NCBI RefSeq assembly: GCF_008642355.1 | Contig: NZ_CP029193.1 | Span: 4,116,001 to 4,180,000 of the forward strand | Source: Streptomyces venezuelae | GTDB taxonomy: Bacteria > Actinomycetota > Actinomycetes > Streptomycetales > Streptomycetaceae | DNA length: 64,000 nt | Direction of reading: 5' to 3' | Shown: in pieces, positions 22,422 to 31,050 of the stretch | Position numbering within the stretch: position 1 is the stretch's first letter | How the letters are laid out: each line of letters begins with the position of its first letter | Program-made: the position numbers and the translations under genes | Notes under the pieces: model-generated | Databases searched by the model: none | The model's input: the letters and a program-made list of their open reading frames with translations, nothing else | What the model was told of the DNA's origin: nothing

Positions 22422-23873
22422 ATGGGGCGGCGGCTGAACGGGTGCCAAGGGCTGCGTTTCGGCTCGGGGCGGGCCGCTCCGGCCGTGGCGGTGGCCGCCG
22501 CGCTGTGCGCGGTGGGACTGTTCCCCGGGCCGGCCGGAGCCGTGGGTGTGTCCGACCCTTCGTCCCCGTACGCCTTCGCTGAAGGAGCCGAGACCGTCGA
22601 GGGCGCGAGGAGCAACGTCGAAGGACGCCGACTGACTCCCGGCAGGGCGTACAAAAGCTCCCTCCCGCGCGTGGGACAGCGTTTTTACCGTCTGGAGCTG
22701 ACAGCGGTGGAGAACGCGTACGTATCCGTGACGGCCCTCCCGAAGGCGGACGCCGACGTCTCCTACGCCGACGGGGTCGAGGTGTCCGTCCAGGACTCCG
22801 ACGGCAACAACTGCAGTCCTCTGGATGCGGAAGAGGCGCGGTTCGGCTCTTCGGAGAGCCCGCGTCCGATCACCGCAACGGCGGCGCGCAGGGTCGGTCA
22901 CGGAGAGAAGAGCTGTACGGGCGCCGGTACGTATTACGTGCTCGTCGAGCGGACCAGGTCCTCGGGGACCGTCCGGTCGACGACCACGCGGGAGGACTGG
23001 GACCTGGAACTCCACGTGGCGTCAGAACCCGTGCCGCGGAGGCAAGGTGGGACGGCGCCGCCACGAGCTTGGGATTCCGCGTCGCCCGTACCGCCTACGG
23101 GGGAGCGCACCCTGCGCGAGGGCGGCACGAGCTTCAACGACGCGCGAGGACTGGGGAGGGGGGTCTGGGGGGCCGCTATAGAGCCCGGAGAGACCCTCTT
23201 CTACCGCGTACCCGTCGACTGGGGGCAACAACTCTCCGTCGCAGCGGAGCTCGGCAGTTCGAGCGGGAGGGGGACCGGAACCGGGGCGACGGGGGCCGGG
23301 CCTGGACGGGACAGGGGATACGTCTCGTCCGCATTGGTCACATCACTCCACAACCCTGTGCGCGCCGAGGTCGAGGACTCCGACACCGCGTACGACGGCG
23401 AGCAGAAGTCGTCGTCCCTGAAGCCGCTGCCGCCGGTCGCGTACGAGAACCGCTTCGCTCTCACCGATGAGGTGGCCGCGATGCGGTTCGCCGGCTGGTA
23501 CTACGTGTCGGTCCATCTCAGCCCCGATGTCGCGGAGAAGTTCGGCGAGGCGCCGCTGGACCTGACGCTGCGGGTGGACGTCGACGGATCGCCGCGGCGG
23601 GGGCCTGTTTACGCGGGGTCACCTCGGCCCGCGGACGACTTCGGCGTGTCCGAGCAGGATGCGGAGGCGGCGCAGCGGGGGGAGACAGCGGCGGCCGGGG
23701 ATGACGACGGGGGCGGCGGCGGTGAGCGCGATCACGAGCTGATGGCGGTGATCGCCGCCGGTGGGATCGGGGCCGGAGTGGTGCTGCTCGGAATTCTCGG
23801 GGTGTGGACGCTGGTCGCGCGACGCGGGGCGAGGGCGAGTGCGCGGTTCGGGCCACCGCACGAGCGGTTCTGA
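22422..23873 (+). CDS. Secreted, C-terminally membrane-anchored protein of unknown function
   Basis: 483 residues. Residues 1-39 form a long signal peptide (basic start, AVAVAAALCAVGLFPGPAGA). The extracellular part seems to hold two related halves of beta-rich sequence: RAYKSSLPRVGQRFYRLEL and ETLFYRVPVDWGQQLSVAAEL begin similar modules, each followed by GTYYVLVERT or GWYYVSVHLS. This suggests a tandem carbohydrate- or ligand-binding-like fold, which is inference. A Gly/Asp linker leads to a C-terminal helix (VIAAGGIGAGVVLLGILGVW) and a basic tail. There is no LPXTG or sortase signal. It is convergent with the kinase gene. Confidence 0.75.
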   Translation: MGRRLNGCQGLRFGSGRAAPAVAVAAALCAVGLFPGPAGAVGVSDPSSPYAFAEGAETVEGARSNVEGRRLTPGRAYKSSLPRVGQRFYRLELTAVENAYVSVTALPKADADVSYADGVEVSVQDSDGNNCSPLDAEEARFGSSESPRPITATAARRVGHGEKSCTGAGTYYVLVERTRSSGTVRSTTTREDWDLELHVASEPVPRRQGGTAPPRAWDSASPVPPTGERTLREGGTSFNDARGLGRGVWGAAIEPGETLFYRVPVDWGQQLSVAAELGSSSGRGTGTGATGAGPGRDRGYVSSALVTSLHNPVRAEVEDSDTAYDGEQKSSSLKPLPPVAYENRFALTDEVAAMRFAGWYYVSVHLSPDVAEKFGEAPLDLTLRVDVDGSPRRGPVYAGSPRPADDFGVSEQDAEAAQRGETAAAGDDDGGGGGERDHELMAVIAAGGIGAGVVLLGILGVWTLVARRGARASARFGPPHERF

Positions 23874-23961
23874 TCACCGCAGGAGCGGCGCTGACCACCG
23901 CGGAAGTGGTGAGCGGACTTGTGGGCAGTCAGGATTTCTGTCAGGGAGTTCGGCCAGGACC

Positions 23962-25593
23962 TCAGAGCTGCGTGAGTGCCCAGACGCCGATAGCGAGGCA
24001 GGCCAGCGCCACGAGCAGCATCGGGACCGCCACCTTCGCGGGAGGTCCCGGACGCCGTTGGGGGGCGGGGAGGGCGGTGGCGGGCGCAGGGGTGGGGGGT
24101 GCCGCCCGGAGCTGTGAAATTGGGGGGTTCGGAGATGGAACCTGGGCGGCTTGAGCGGTGTACGGATACGTAGAAGCTGCTGCGGCGGGGGTGAGGGCCT
24201 GGCTGCGGCGGGCTGACGACGTCACGGCTTGTGCGGAGGCGTACGTGGGATCAGGCGCGGGGGGCGTGGGCCCGGGACCGGGGTCGGGTGTCCGTAGTGG
24301 CATCGGAGTGGGGGGAGTTGACGGCTGGGGAGGTCGGGAAGAGGGCGGGCGCGCGGGCAGCTGTGTGGGTGACTGTGCGGGTGGATCCACAGGTGCGGTG
24401 TGCGGTGACTGGGGAGAGTAGCGGGGCTGTGGCGGTTGCGGCGGCTCGGGCTGCACGGGCGGGGGCAGTGGGAAACCGTTTGTGTGTGACGGCCCGGGGG
24501 CGGCGGGCGTTGCAGGGGTGGGCGGCCCGGATGTGGGCGGCCCGGATGTGGGCGTGGGGTCCGTCGCCGGTGGCGGGAGGTGCGGAGGCGGGAGGTGCGG
24601 AGGCGGGGGCGGTGCAGAGGGCGCTTCGGGCACTTCGGGTGCGGTGGTGCGGCGTGCGTGGCGAGGTGCGGAACGGGGGCGCGGGTGCGGGTGCGGGTAC
24701 GAGTCGGTGGCATCGACGGGGCCGTGCGGGCCGAAACCGGCGGGCAGTGGCGCGAGTTGGTCGAAGATCTCGATGAGCTCGTCGTCCGGGCCCGGTTCGG
24801 GCAGCATCTCCGCGGCGGAGGCGAGGGCCTTGCGCGCACCCGTGGCGGTGCGGAAGCGCGTCTGGGGATCCGGCTGGAGGAGAGTGGCGATGACTTGCCA
24901 CAGCGGCTCCGGGATGCCCTGCGGGGCCCGTGGCGTGCCGTGTTCGGCGAAGTACTCGATGAGTGCCTTGGCGTCCGGCTTGGCGCCTTCCAGGAGGTAC
25001 AAAGCGACCAGGCCGACGGCGAAGAGGTCGGCGGTGAAATCCGGCTCTGCGCCCAGCATTTGTTCGGGCGCGAAGTAGCCGGGCGTACCCACGACATAGT
25101 CGGTTTCCGTCAGCCGGGGCTCGCCCTTGCGCATCGAGATGCCGAAGTCGGAGAGGCGCAGATGAGGACGCCCCGCGCCGGTGGCTTCCAGCAGGATGTT
25201 GGCCGGTTTGATGTCACGGTGGACGACGCCTTCGGCGTGGACGGCCGCCAGGCCGGAGAGGAGCTGGTCGAGGAGGGTGCAGACGAAAGGGGGCGGGAGC
25301 GGGCCGTAGTCCCCGATCACGTGCGCCAGCGAGCCGCCGGCGACCAGATCCATGGTGAACAGGACCTTGTCGTCGTCGGCGGCCCAGCTGGCGGGCGCGA
25401 GGACATGGGGGTGGTCGATCCGCAGTGCCTGTTCCCGGACGAACCGCAACAGCGCGTGTGCGTCGCTCTGTTGGAGGACCTTGGCGGCCACGTAGCGGCG
25501 GCGCCTGTGATCCCAGGAGCGCCAGACCGCCCCGACTCCCCCGTGTCCGATCGGGTCGACCAGTTCGTACCGGCCGGCGAAGACCTCACCCAT
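23962..25593 (-). CDS. Tail-anchored Ser/Thr protein kinase
   Basis: 543 residues. The kinase domain is about residues 9-265: Gly loop IGHGGVGAVW, Lys38, catalytic loop HRDIKPAN with Asp127, DFG at 149-151 and activation-loop GTPGYFAPEQ. Residues 290-510 are an extreme Pro/Ser/Thr-rich linker. The last 25 residues (AVPMLLVALACLAIGVWALTQL) form one membrane helix with almost nothing outside. Without an extracellular sensor domain, input probably comes through partners or the linker. An XRE-like regulator gene lies 59 bases upstream on the same strand. Substrates unknown. Confidence 0.9.
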   Translation of the reverse strand: MGEVFAGRYELVDPIGHGGVGAVWRSWDHRRRRYVAAKVLQQSDAHALLRFVREQALRIDHPHVLAPASWAADDDKVLFTMDLVAGGSLAHVIGDYGPLPPPFVCTLLDQLLSGLAAVHAEGVVHRDIKPANILLEATGAGRPHLRLSDFGISMRKGEPRLTETDYVVGTPGYFAPEQMLGAEPDFTADLFAVGLVALYLLEGAKPDAKALIEYFAEHGTPRAPQGIPEPLWQVIATLLQPDPQTRFRTATGARKALASAAEMLPEPGPDDELIEIFDQLAPLPAGFGPHGPVDATDSYPHPHPRPRSAPRHARRTTAPEVPEAPSAPPPPPHLPPPHLPPPATDPTPTSGPPTSGPPTPATPAAPGPSHTNGFPLPPPVQPEPPQPPQPRYSPQSPHTAPVDPPAQSPTQLPARPPSSRPPQPSTPPTPMPLRTPDPGPGPTPPAPDPTYASAQAVTSSARRSQALTPAAAASTYPYTAQAAQVPSPNPPISQLRAAPPTPAPATALPAPQRRPGPPAKVAVPMLLVALACLAIGVWALTQL

Positions 25594-25652
25594 GGTCGCG
25601 CTCCGCTCCCCCTCCGGACCGTGCGCGGCCCGGTCGACGGCTCAGCTACGGC

Positions 25653-26201
25653 TCAGCTCTGGTGCGCCTCGTAGTGGGCGACCGCGTCCGCGGTGCGCCC
25701 GGCGCCGTACACCCGGAGGAACTCTGCCAGCTCCGGGTGGGTCGGGGCGAGGGAGTCGGCGGCATCGATGATGTCGCCGGCCGCCGCGACGGAGCGCAGC
25801 AGCGACTGGATCTCGCGCACCACGCGCTTGACCGTGGGGGCACCCGAACTGGTCGCGGTCTGCGCCGTGTTGGTGAGGACGGAGCCGCCCTGCGACTTCT
25901 TGATCTCGTCCATGCGGTCGGTGGCCTCGGCGGCGCTCACGCTGCCGTCCGCGACCTGGCCCGCCAGCTCCTGGAGGAGCTGGACGCGCTGGACGACCGC
26001 GGGATTGCCGATCTTGGCACGCTGACCGCTCATCAGCTGGGACAGCATGGGCGCGGACAGGCCGAGGACTCCGGCGAGGCGTGCCTGGTTCAGGCCCAGA
26101 TCATCGATGAGGCGACGGAAGAGCGCCCCCAGCGGCTCCCCGTACCAATTCCGCTGGAGCTCTCGTGCTCTCGCGGTGGTGTCTTGTTGTGCGGCGTCCA
26201 T
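25653..26201 (-). CDS. XRE/Cro-like DNA-binding protein
   Basis: 182 residues. A helix-turn-helix is seen at about residues 36-67 (LGLNQARLAGVLGLSAPMLS), ending QLMSGQRAKIGNP. The middle of the protein is Ser/Thr-rich and polar, and the C-terminal part is helical (IQSLLRSVAAAGDIIDAADSL). It precedes the tail-anchored kinase gene on the same strand, so the two are probably co-transcribed and it may be a phosphorylation target; that is inference. It is divergent from tRNA-Ala. Confidence 0.8.
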   Translation of the reverse strand: MDAAQQDTTARARELQRNWYGEPLGALFRRLIDDLGLNQARLAGVLGLSAPMLSQLMSGQRAKIGNPAVVQRVQLLQELAGQVADGSVSAAEATDRMDEIKKSQGGSVLTNTAQTATSSGAPTVKRVVREIQSLLRSVAAAGDIIDAADSLAPTHPELAEFLRVYGAGRTADAVAHYEAHQS

Positions 26202-26382
26202 TGCGTCTCCCCATCGCTTCCCCTAAGACCGTGGTTCGCTGCCGCGAACCACGTCGAGCATCTTACGGAGAGTGGTCGTGGACCGGGACCCCCAATCCTT
26301 TTGCGGGATCCGGGGGGTGACCCGGTACTCTGGTCTGCGATGCGCGTCGGGACGTGATTGTTCCGGTTCGGCGTACCGTCGC

Positions 26383-26455
26383 GGGGCCTTAGCTCAGTTG
26401 GTAGAGCGCTGTCTTTGCATGGCAGATGTCAGGGGTTCGACTCCCCTAGGCTCCA
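26383..26455 (+). tRNA. tRNA-Ala (anticodon TGC)
   Basis: Acceptor GGGGCCT/AGGCTCC with the G3-T70 wobble pair that identifies alanine tRNAs. The D-arm is AGCTCAGTTGGTAGAGC, the anticodon loop TTTGCAT, and the T-arm GGGGTTCGACTCCCC. CCA is not encoded. A textbook intrinsic terminator follows. Confidence 0.97.
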
Positions 26456-26463
26456 CCCGAGAT

Positions 26464-26506
26464 ATGCCCTCCGACCTGCGGAAACGTAAGGTCGGAGGGC
26501 ATTTTT
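26464..26506 (+). terminator. Intrinsic terminator after tRNA-Ala
   Basis: ATGCCCTCCGACCT (26464-26477) and AGGTCGGAGGGCAT (26489-26502) form a 14-bp stem, followed by a run of T. Confidence 0.92.
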
Positions 26507-26525
26507 CGTGACCGGTTGCCGGTGG

Positions 26526-26978
26526 TCAGTCGAGCCAGACGGACTCCCGCATGAGGTCGCGTCCTCGCAGCTCGTTCGACTCCCGCCAGGCCTGGATGCG
26601 GTGGGGGACGATGCGGAACCAGTTGTACGGGGCGCTCTGCTCGCGCGGATCGAAGTCGGTGCGTGCGGCGAACCGGTCGGCCTGCCCGCTCGGCGGTTCG
26701 TCGATCTCGAAGGTCTGGACGGCCCCCTCGATCATGGTCACGTCCCGGGACGTCCCCAGCGCCAGCCGGGCGGCCCCGGTGGCGGTCAGGTTCCTGCCGG
26801 TCGGGCTGTCGGCCGGGGTCGCCACCCACAGCGCCTCGCCGTCCCAGTCGAAGGAGAGCGGAACCAGGTACGGAGTGCCTTCCGGGGAGGCGCTCGCCAC
26901 CCACACGTCGATGTCGTGGGCGAGCCGGTGCTCGGTGTCGTCGCGACGCTGGGCGCGGGAACGCGGCGGGGTGCTCAT
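26526..26978 (-). CDS. Pyridoxamine 5'-phosphate oxidase-like (split-barrel) protein
   Basis: 150 residues from the ATG at 26976-26978, which follows CAGGAGC at good distance. The FMN- or F420-binding split-barrel pattern is clear: DIDVWVASASPEGTPYLVPL, then LWVATPADSPTGRNLTATG and ARLALGTSRDVTMIEG. The C-terminus with YNWFRIVPHRIQAW is typical of small actinobacterial PPOX-class proteins. Likely a flavin- or F420-dependent reductase; the substrate is unknown. It is convergent with tRNA-Ala. Confidence 0.82.
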   Translation of the reverse strand: MSTPPRSRAQRRDDTEHRLAHDIDVWVASASPEGTPYLVPLSFDWDGEALWVATPADSPTGRNLTATGAARLALGTSRDVTMIEGAVQTFEIDEPPSGQADRFAARTDFDPREQSAPYNWFRIVPHRIQAWRESNELRGRDLMRESVWLD

Positions 26979-27093
26979 GGGTGCTCCTGTGGGCCGAGGA
27001 CGTGGTGTGGCCCCCAGCCTCACCCGGGCAGGGTGAGGTCCGACTCCGTGCTCGGCACGGAAATCACCACGGACCACGGTGGCCCTGGTCGCG

Positions 27094-27759
27094 TCATGCG
27101 GGATGGCCCGCGGTGATGTCGCCCGCGTCGTGCAGTGTCAGTGGTGAAACGGTTTCGGGTGAGTTCGGGTCCGGGGCGTGGGCCGCGATCGGGTCGAGGA
27201 GAAACGCGACGTGGTCGCCTCCGTCACACCGGTCGTGGATACGGCCGACGAACCAGGTGAGGGAGTCGGACAGGACGAGGGTCCCCTCCGGCCCCTCCTC
27301 CAGGGGCAGCCCGGCGAACTTGTCGGTCCTGTCGCTGCAGAGCGACCCGAAGCGCTCCGCGAGGTCGTGTCGGGCCCGTGGCAGCTGGTGCACGGCGAGA
27401 GCGCTCGCTGCCAGGGCCAGCCGGTAGGTGTGGTTGGCCTTGGAGAGCCATACCGCGAACCTGACGGGCTCCAGGGAGCACTGGCTCGCGAAGCCGACCA
27501 GACAGCCCGCGCGCTGCCCGTCCGCGACGGCGGTGACGACGTACACGGACGAGTCCGCGAGCGCGGTGAAGGCCGCGATGCCCTTCTGCACGTCATCCAG
27601 ACCGTCCGTGTCGCCCGGACCGTCCGTGCCGCTCAGACCAGTCGCGTCATTCAGATCATCAGCGTCGTGCAGACCGTCCGTGTCGTCCTGGCCGCTCACG
27701 TCGTCCGCGTTGTCCGTGTCGCGGGCCACGTGCTCACCGTCCCTCGTCTCGTACGACAC
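27094..27759 (-). CDS. Flavin reductase-like (FMN-binding split barrel) protein
   Basis: From about residue 58 the sequence has the flavin reductase domain: GIAAFTALADSSVYVVTAVA, then GCLVGFASQCSLEPVRFAVWLSK and HDLAERFGSL. The domain probably uses FMN with NAD(P)H. The first 57 residues are an Asp/Gly/Thr-rich low-complexity stretch (DDTDGLHDADDLND and similar), and the gene overlaps the 3' end of the decarboxylase gene by 26 bp. The true start may therefore lie further in, for example at the GTG encoding Val57 (27591). The substrate is unknown; it may act with the neighbouring PPOX-like protein. Confidence 0.75.
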   Translation of the reverse strand: MSYETRDGEHVARDTDNADDVSGQDDTDGLHDADDLNDATGLSGTDGPGDTDGLDDVQKGIAAFTALADSSVYVVTAVADGQRAGCLVGFASQCSLEPVRFAVWLSKANHTYRLALAASALAVHQLPRARHDLAERFGSLCSDRTDKFAGLPLEEGPEGTLVLSDSLTWFVGRIHDRCDGGDHVAFLLDPIAAHAPDPNSPETVSPLTLHDAGDITAGHPA

Positions 27760-29224
27760 GCACCGTCTCCAGAGAGCTGTCGGCCGCGTCGGGAAGGTTC
27801 ATGCCGGCGCGTACGCCCGACCGCAGATAGGTCAGGACGGGCTCCGTCAGCCGCTCGCCGGGCAGGACGACGGGGATGCCCGGGGGGTACGGGGTGATCA
27901 TCTCCGCGGCGATGCGTCCCGCCGCCTCGTCCACGGGTACGTCCTCGGGGTGGGCGAAGTAGGCGTCGCGCGGCAGGTCGGCCTGAGGCATACGCAGGTC
28001 GGCGGGGCTGGGGACGTCGACCTTCGGGGCGTCGCCCAGTTCGTCGGCGTGCCTGGTCAGATCGCGCAGCGCGTCGAGGAGGCGTGTGGTGGTGGCCTCG
28101 TCGTCGGCGTGGGTGAGCTGGGCGCTGATCCGGCGGTGGTCGAAGAGGTGCATGTCGATGTGGTGGTGCTCGCGCAGCCAGTCGGCCGCGGCGTACCCCG
28201 TGGTGCCGAGCGCGGAAAGGTCCATCACGACGGGCAGTGGGTCGAGGTCGGCAGCACGGCCCGGGCCGCAGTAGTCGTCGGCGTCGTCGACGTGCAGGCC
28301 GTCGATGTCCTCGATCGCCGCACGCGTGCGGGCGGCCAGGTCCAAGGCGTCGCCGAGGAGCCGCTCACCGTGCTGGACCATCTGGCGACGCCACCCGTCC
28401 AGCCCGGCGTAGAGCAGGACGGAAGGACTGGTGGTGCCGAGGAGGTCCGCGCGGGACGCGAGGACAGCGGGGTCGATCAGGTCGCCCTGGAGGTGGAAGA
28501 CCGAGCCCTGTTCGAGGCCGCTGCCCATCTTGTGGACGCTGGTCACGCAGATGTCGGCGCCCGCGTCCATCGCCCAGGTCGGCAGATCGCTGTGGAAGGG
28601 CAGATGCGCGCCCCAGGCCTCGTCGACGATCAGAGGCTTGCCGCGCCGGTGGCACACGTCCGCGATGTTGCCGAGGTCGGCAGCGGAGCCGTAGGGCGTG
28701 GGGCTCGTGACCAGCGCGCCGTCCGCGTCGGGGTGGGCGGCGAAGGCCTTCTCGAACGACTCGGCCGGGGGCGGATGGGCGATGTGGCGCTCAGGGTCCC
28801 AGGCGGGTTCCACCCAGACAGGCTCGACGCCCGACAGGATCAGGCCCGCGATCACGGACTTGTGCGCGTCACGCCCGACCAACAGGCGACGGTGCGGCGC
28901 GGTCACCGTCAGCATGGCCGCCTTGACCGACAGGGAGCTGCCGCAGGTCGAGAAGAAGGTGTGCTCGGCGTGGACGGCGTCGGCCATCAACCGTTGGGCG
29001 CGTTCCAGGATCTGATGGCGGCTCAACCGGTCGTCGAGTCCGCCCGTGGCGAGCACGTCGCCGAGAAACACCGCTTCGCCGAGCACCTTCCTGACCCGGG
29101 GGTCGGCGCCCCGCGCCTGCTTGTGACCCGGTGGGGTGAAGGCGAGCTCGTCGACCTTGTGGTAGCGCTCCAGCGCTTCCAGGACAGGTGCCTCGTCGTG
29201 GTTCAAGCTTTGGTTCGCAGCCAT
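27734..29224 (-). CDS. Orn/Lys/Arg decarboxylase, PLP-dependent (short, aspartate aminotransferase fold)
   Basis: 496 residues from the ATG at 29222-29224. The N-terminus contains the family motif AFTPPGHKQARGADP. The PLP site is seen as Lys232 in TSVHKMGSG, with DEAWGAHLPF at 201-210 positioning the cofactor. The domain order matches the Gram-positive SpeA/Cad-like decarboxylases that make cadaverine, putrescine or agmatine. The exact substrate cannot be read. Codons upstream to 29338 are open, but that region is intergenic and contains a parS site. The flavin reductase-like gene follows with a 26-bp overlap. Confidence 0.88.
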   Translation of the reverse strand: MAANQSLNHDEAPVLEALERYHKVDELAFTPPGHKQARGADPRVRKVLGEAVFLGDVLATGGLDDRLSRHQILERAQRLMADAVHAEHTFFSTCGSSLSVKAAMLTVTAPHRRLLVGRDAHKSVIAGLILSGVEPVWVEPAWDPERHIAHPPPAESFEKAFAAHPDADGALVTSPTPYGSAADLGNIADVCHRRGKPLIVDEAWGAHLPFHSDLPTWAMDAGADICVTSVHKMGSGLEQGSVFHLQGDLIDPAVLASRADLLGTTSPSVLLYAGLDGWRRQMVQHGERLLGDALDLAARTRAAIEDIDGLHVDDADDYCGPGRAADLDPLPVVMDLSALGTTGYAAADWLREHHHIDMHLFDHRRISAQLTHADDEATTTRLLDALRDLTRHADELGDAPKVDVPSPADLRMPQADLPRDAYFAHPEDVPVDEAAGRIAAEMITPYPPGIPVVLPGERLTEPVLTYLRSGVRAGMNLPDAADSSLETVRVVRDEGR

Positions 29225-29303
29225 GCCAGGAGCAGTTCCCCTTCCTCCGTGCACCAACCAGGGACCACCCGGGTGGGACAACCCGGGACCACTCGGCGAC
29301 GGT

Positions 29304-29317
29304 GTTTCACGTGAAAC
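29304..29317. promoter_or_regulatory. parS: parS site, exact match
   Basis: GTTTCACGTGAAAC in the gap between the DUF5324 gene and the decarboxylase gene. It lies about 19 kb from oriC, within the origin-proximal zone where Streptomyces parS sites concentrate. Confidence 0.95.
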
Positions 29318-29320
29318 AAC

Positions 29321-29355
29321 GCGGGGCGGGCAGACCAACCGGTCCCCCGCCCCAC
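29321..29355 (-). terminator. Hairpin after the DUF5324 gene, next to parS
   Basis: GCGGGGCGGG (29321-29330) and CCCGCCCCAC (29346-29355) pair with one mismatch. It is a likely terminator for the leftward DUF5324 gene. Confidence 0.6.
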
Positions 29356-29371
29356 GACGTCGTACGCGGCG

Positions 29372-30091
29372 TCAGCCCCGCTTGTCCTGGTCCTTCGCCT
29401 CGGCCTCGGCTTCCGCCTGCTTGGCCTGTACCTCGGGGTCGAGGGCGGCCTGGCCGCTGCCGTCGACCGAGGTCAGCGGCGTGCTGTCGGGTACCTCCGT
29501 GGCCGCGGGCGGCTCGACCAGCCAGTCGGGGTTGGCCTGCTTGTCCCACCACTTCCACGCGGCCACGGCGCCGCCTGCGAGCAGACCGAGGACGGCGAGC
29601 CGCTTGGCGAGGCGGCCCCTCTTGGCCCTGCGCTCGTGCTTGCGGGCCAGACGCTGGATCTCCTTCGCCGAGACCTGCCCGCGCAGTGCGGCGAGAGCCG
29701 CCGTGCCGCGCGAAGTGGCCTCCTCACGGACGGGCTGGGCGGCGGCGACCGCCTGCTCGATGCGGGGCCTGGAGTAGTCGGCGGCCTGGCGGGCGGCCTT
29801 GCGGGTGCGGGCAGCGGCTTCGTGCGCGGCGTGGTCGACCTTCGGCGGCACGTGGGTGCGGGCCTGCTCGACACGGGGGGCGACGTGGGCGCTGTACTGC
29901 ACGCGGGCCTGTTCGGCGGCCTGCTGGGCAGCAGAAGACACCTTGGGTGCGAGTCGTACGCGCGCTTCGTGGGCGTAGTGAGTGGCCCGGTCCTTGGCCG
30001 TGTCGGCGTAAGGTGCCACCGCGTCCGCGGCGTGACGCACGCTGTCCTTGGCCGAGCCGGTCGCGGCGCGCACGCTGTCGATGCGGGTCAC
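29372..30091 (-). CDS. DUF5324 family membrane protein
   Basis: 239 residues from the GTG at 30089-30091, preceded by GAGGAGGAG; it gives the conserved VTRIDSVRAATGSAKDSVRH start. The first 170 residues are a long Ala-rich amphipathic helical region, with repeats like the apolipoprotein or YtxH type (AAEQARVQYSAHVAPRVEQA). Then come a basic patch (KHERRAKRGRLAKR), one membrane helix (LAVLGLLAGGAVAAWKWW) and an acidic tail. Streptomyces-specific family of unknown function. It is divergent from the cyclophilin gene. Confidence 0.82.
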   Translation of the reverse strand: MTRIDSVRAATGSAKDSVRHAADAVAPYADTAKDRATHYAHEARVRLAPKVSSAAQQAAEQARVQYSAHVAPRVEQARTHVPPKVDHAAHEAAARTRKAARQAADYSRPRIEQAVAAAQPVREEATSRGTAALAALRGQVSAKEIQRLARKHERRAKRGRLAKRLAVLGLLAGGAVAAWKWWDKQANPDWLVEPPAATEVPDSTPLTSVDGSGQAALDPEVQAKQAEAEAEAKDQDKRG

Positions 30092-30392
30092 GGGATCCTC
30101 CTCCTCGGTGGCGTATAGGTATGTCACCTTTCCACCCTTTCAGGGATCATGCCTTTCGGATCGCTCCGATGACATGCGAGGGCGGGCATCCGGGTCATGG
30201 AAGCTGACCCCGGCATCCTGAGTTCCTTTTTCTGAGCGTTTCAGTCTCTGAACCAGGCAAAATCTCTGCAGCGGAGAGCTCTCGGCCGACAATGCCACGG
30301 ATCGGTCCGGCGCGCGCCCAGTCGGTGGCTACTCGTCCCAATCCGGTCCGTGCGAGGATCGGGGGGTCACAGAAGACAACGGAAGGCAGATC
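30092..30392. other. Non-coding divergent region, DUF5324 / cyclophilin
   Basis: 301 bp with no supported gene. It must contain both promoters. GGAAGG before the cyclophilin GTG is the only element I could place with confidence. Confidence 0.5.
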
Positions 30393-30926
30393 GTGGCTGA
30401 GCAGCTTTACGCCACCCTGAAGACCAACCAGGGCGACATCGAGGTCCGGCTTCTGCCGAATCACGCGCCCAAGACGGTCAAGAACTTTGTTGAGCTCGCC
30501 CAGGGCGAGCGTGAGTGGGTTCACCCGCAGACCGGCAAGAAGACGACGGACCGGCTGTACGACGGCACGGTCTTCCACCGCGTGATCAGCGGCTTCATGA
30601 TCCAGGGCGGTGACCCGCTGGGCAACGGCACGGGTGGGCCGGGCTACGAGTTCGAGGACGAGTTCCACCCGGACCTCGCCTTCGACAAGCCGTACCTGCT
30701 GGCGATGGCCAACGCGGGTCCGGGCACCAACGGCTCGCAGTTCTTCGTGACGGTCGCGCCGACGGCGTGGCTGACGCGCAAGCACACGATCTTCGGCGAG
30801 GTCGCCAACGACGCCGGCAAGAAGGTCGTGGACGCCATCGCGGCCACCCAGACCAACCCGCGCACCGACCGCCCGGTCAACGACGTGGTCATCGAGTCCG
30901 TGGTCATCGAGACCCGCGACGCCTGA
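30393..30926 (+). CDS. ppiA: Peptidyl-prolyl cis-trans isomerase, cyclophilin type (cytoplasmic)
   Basis: 177 residues without a signal peptide, so cytoplasmic. Cyclophilin motifs are complete: VFHRVISGFMIQGGDP with the catalytic Arg and Phe, ANAGPGTNGSQFFVT, and KHTIFGEVA. GTG start at 30393 after GGAAGG. It assists proline isomerisation in folding. A GC-rich hairpin separates it from the rhomboid gene. Confidence 0.96.
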   Translation: MAEQLYATLKTNQGDIEVRLLPNHAPKTVKNFVELAQGEREWVHPQTGKKTTDRLYDGTVFHRVISGFMIQGGDPLGNGTGGPGYEFEDEFHPDLAFDKPYLLAMANAGPGTNGSQFFVTVAPTAWLTRKHTIFGEVANDAGKKVVDAIAATQTNPRTDRPVNDVVIESVVIETRDA

Positions 30927-30962
30927 CCTGCGCGTACCCGCGCGTACCGCGAGGGAACCAAA

Positions 30963-30996
30963 CCGCCCCGCCCATCCGTAAGGAAGGGCGGGGCGG
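30963..30996 (+). terminator. Hairpin terminator after ppiA
   Basis: CCGCCCCGCCC (30963-30973) and GGGCGGGGCGG (30986-30996) form an 11-bp stem with a 12-base loop. Confidence 0.75.
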
Positions 30997-31050
30997 CGCG
31001 TTGCCACGTGTGCCGTCGCAGTGCCTTCGTACGGAGATTGAGGGGACCCC

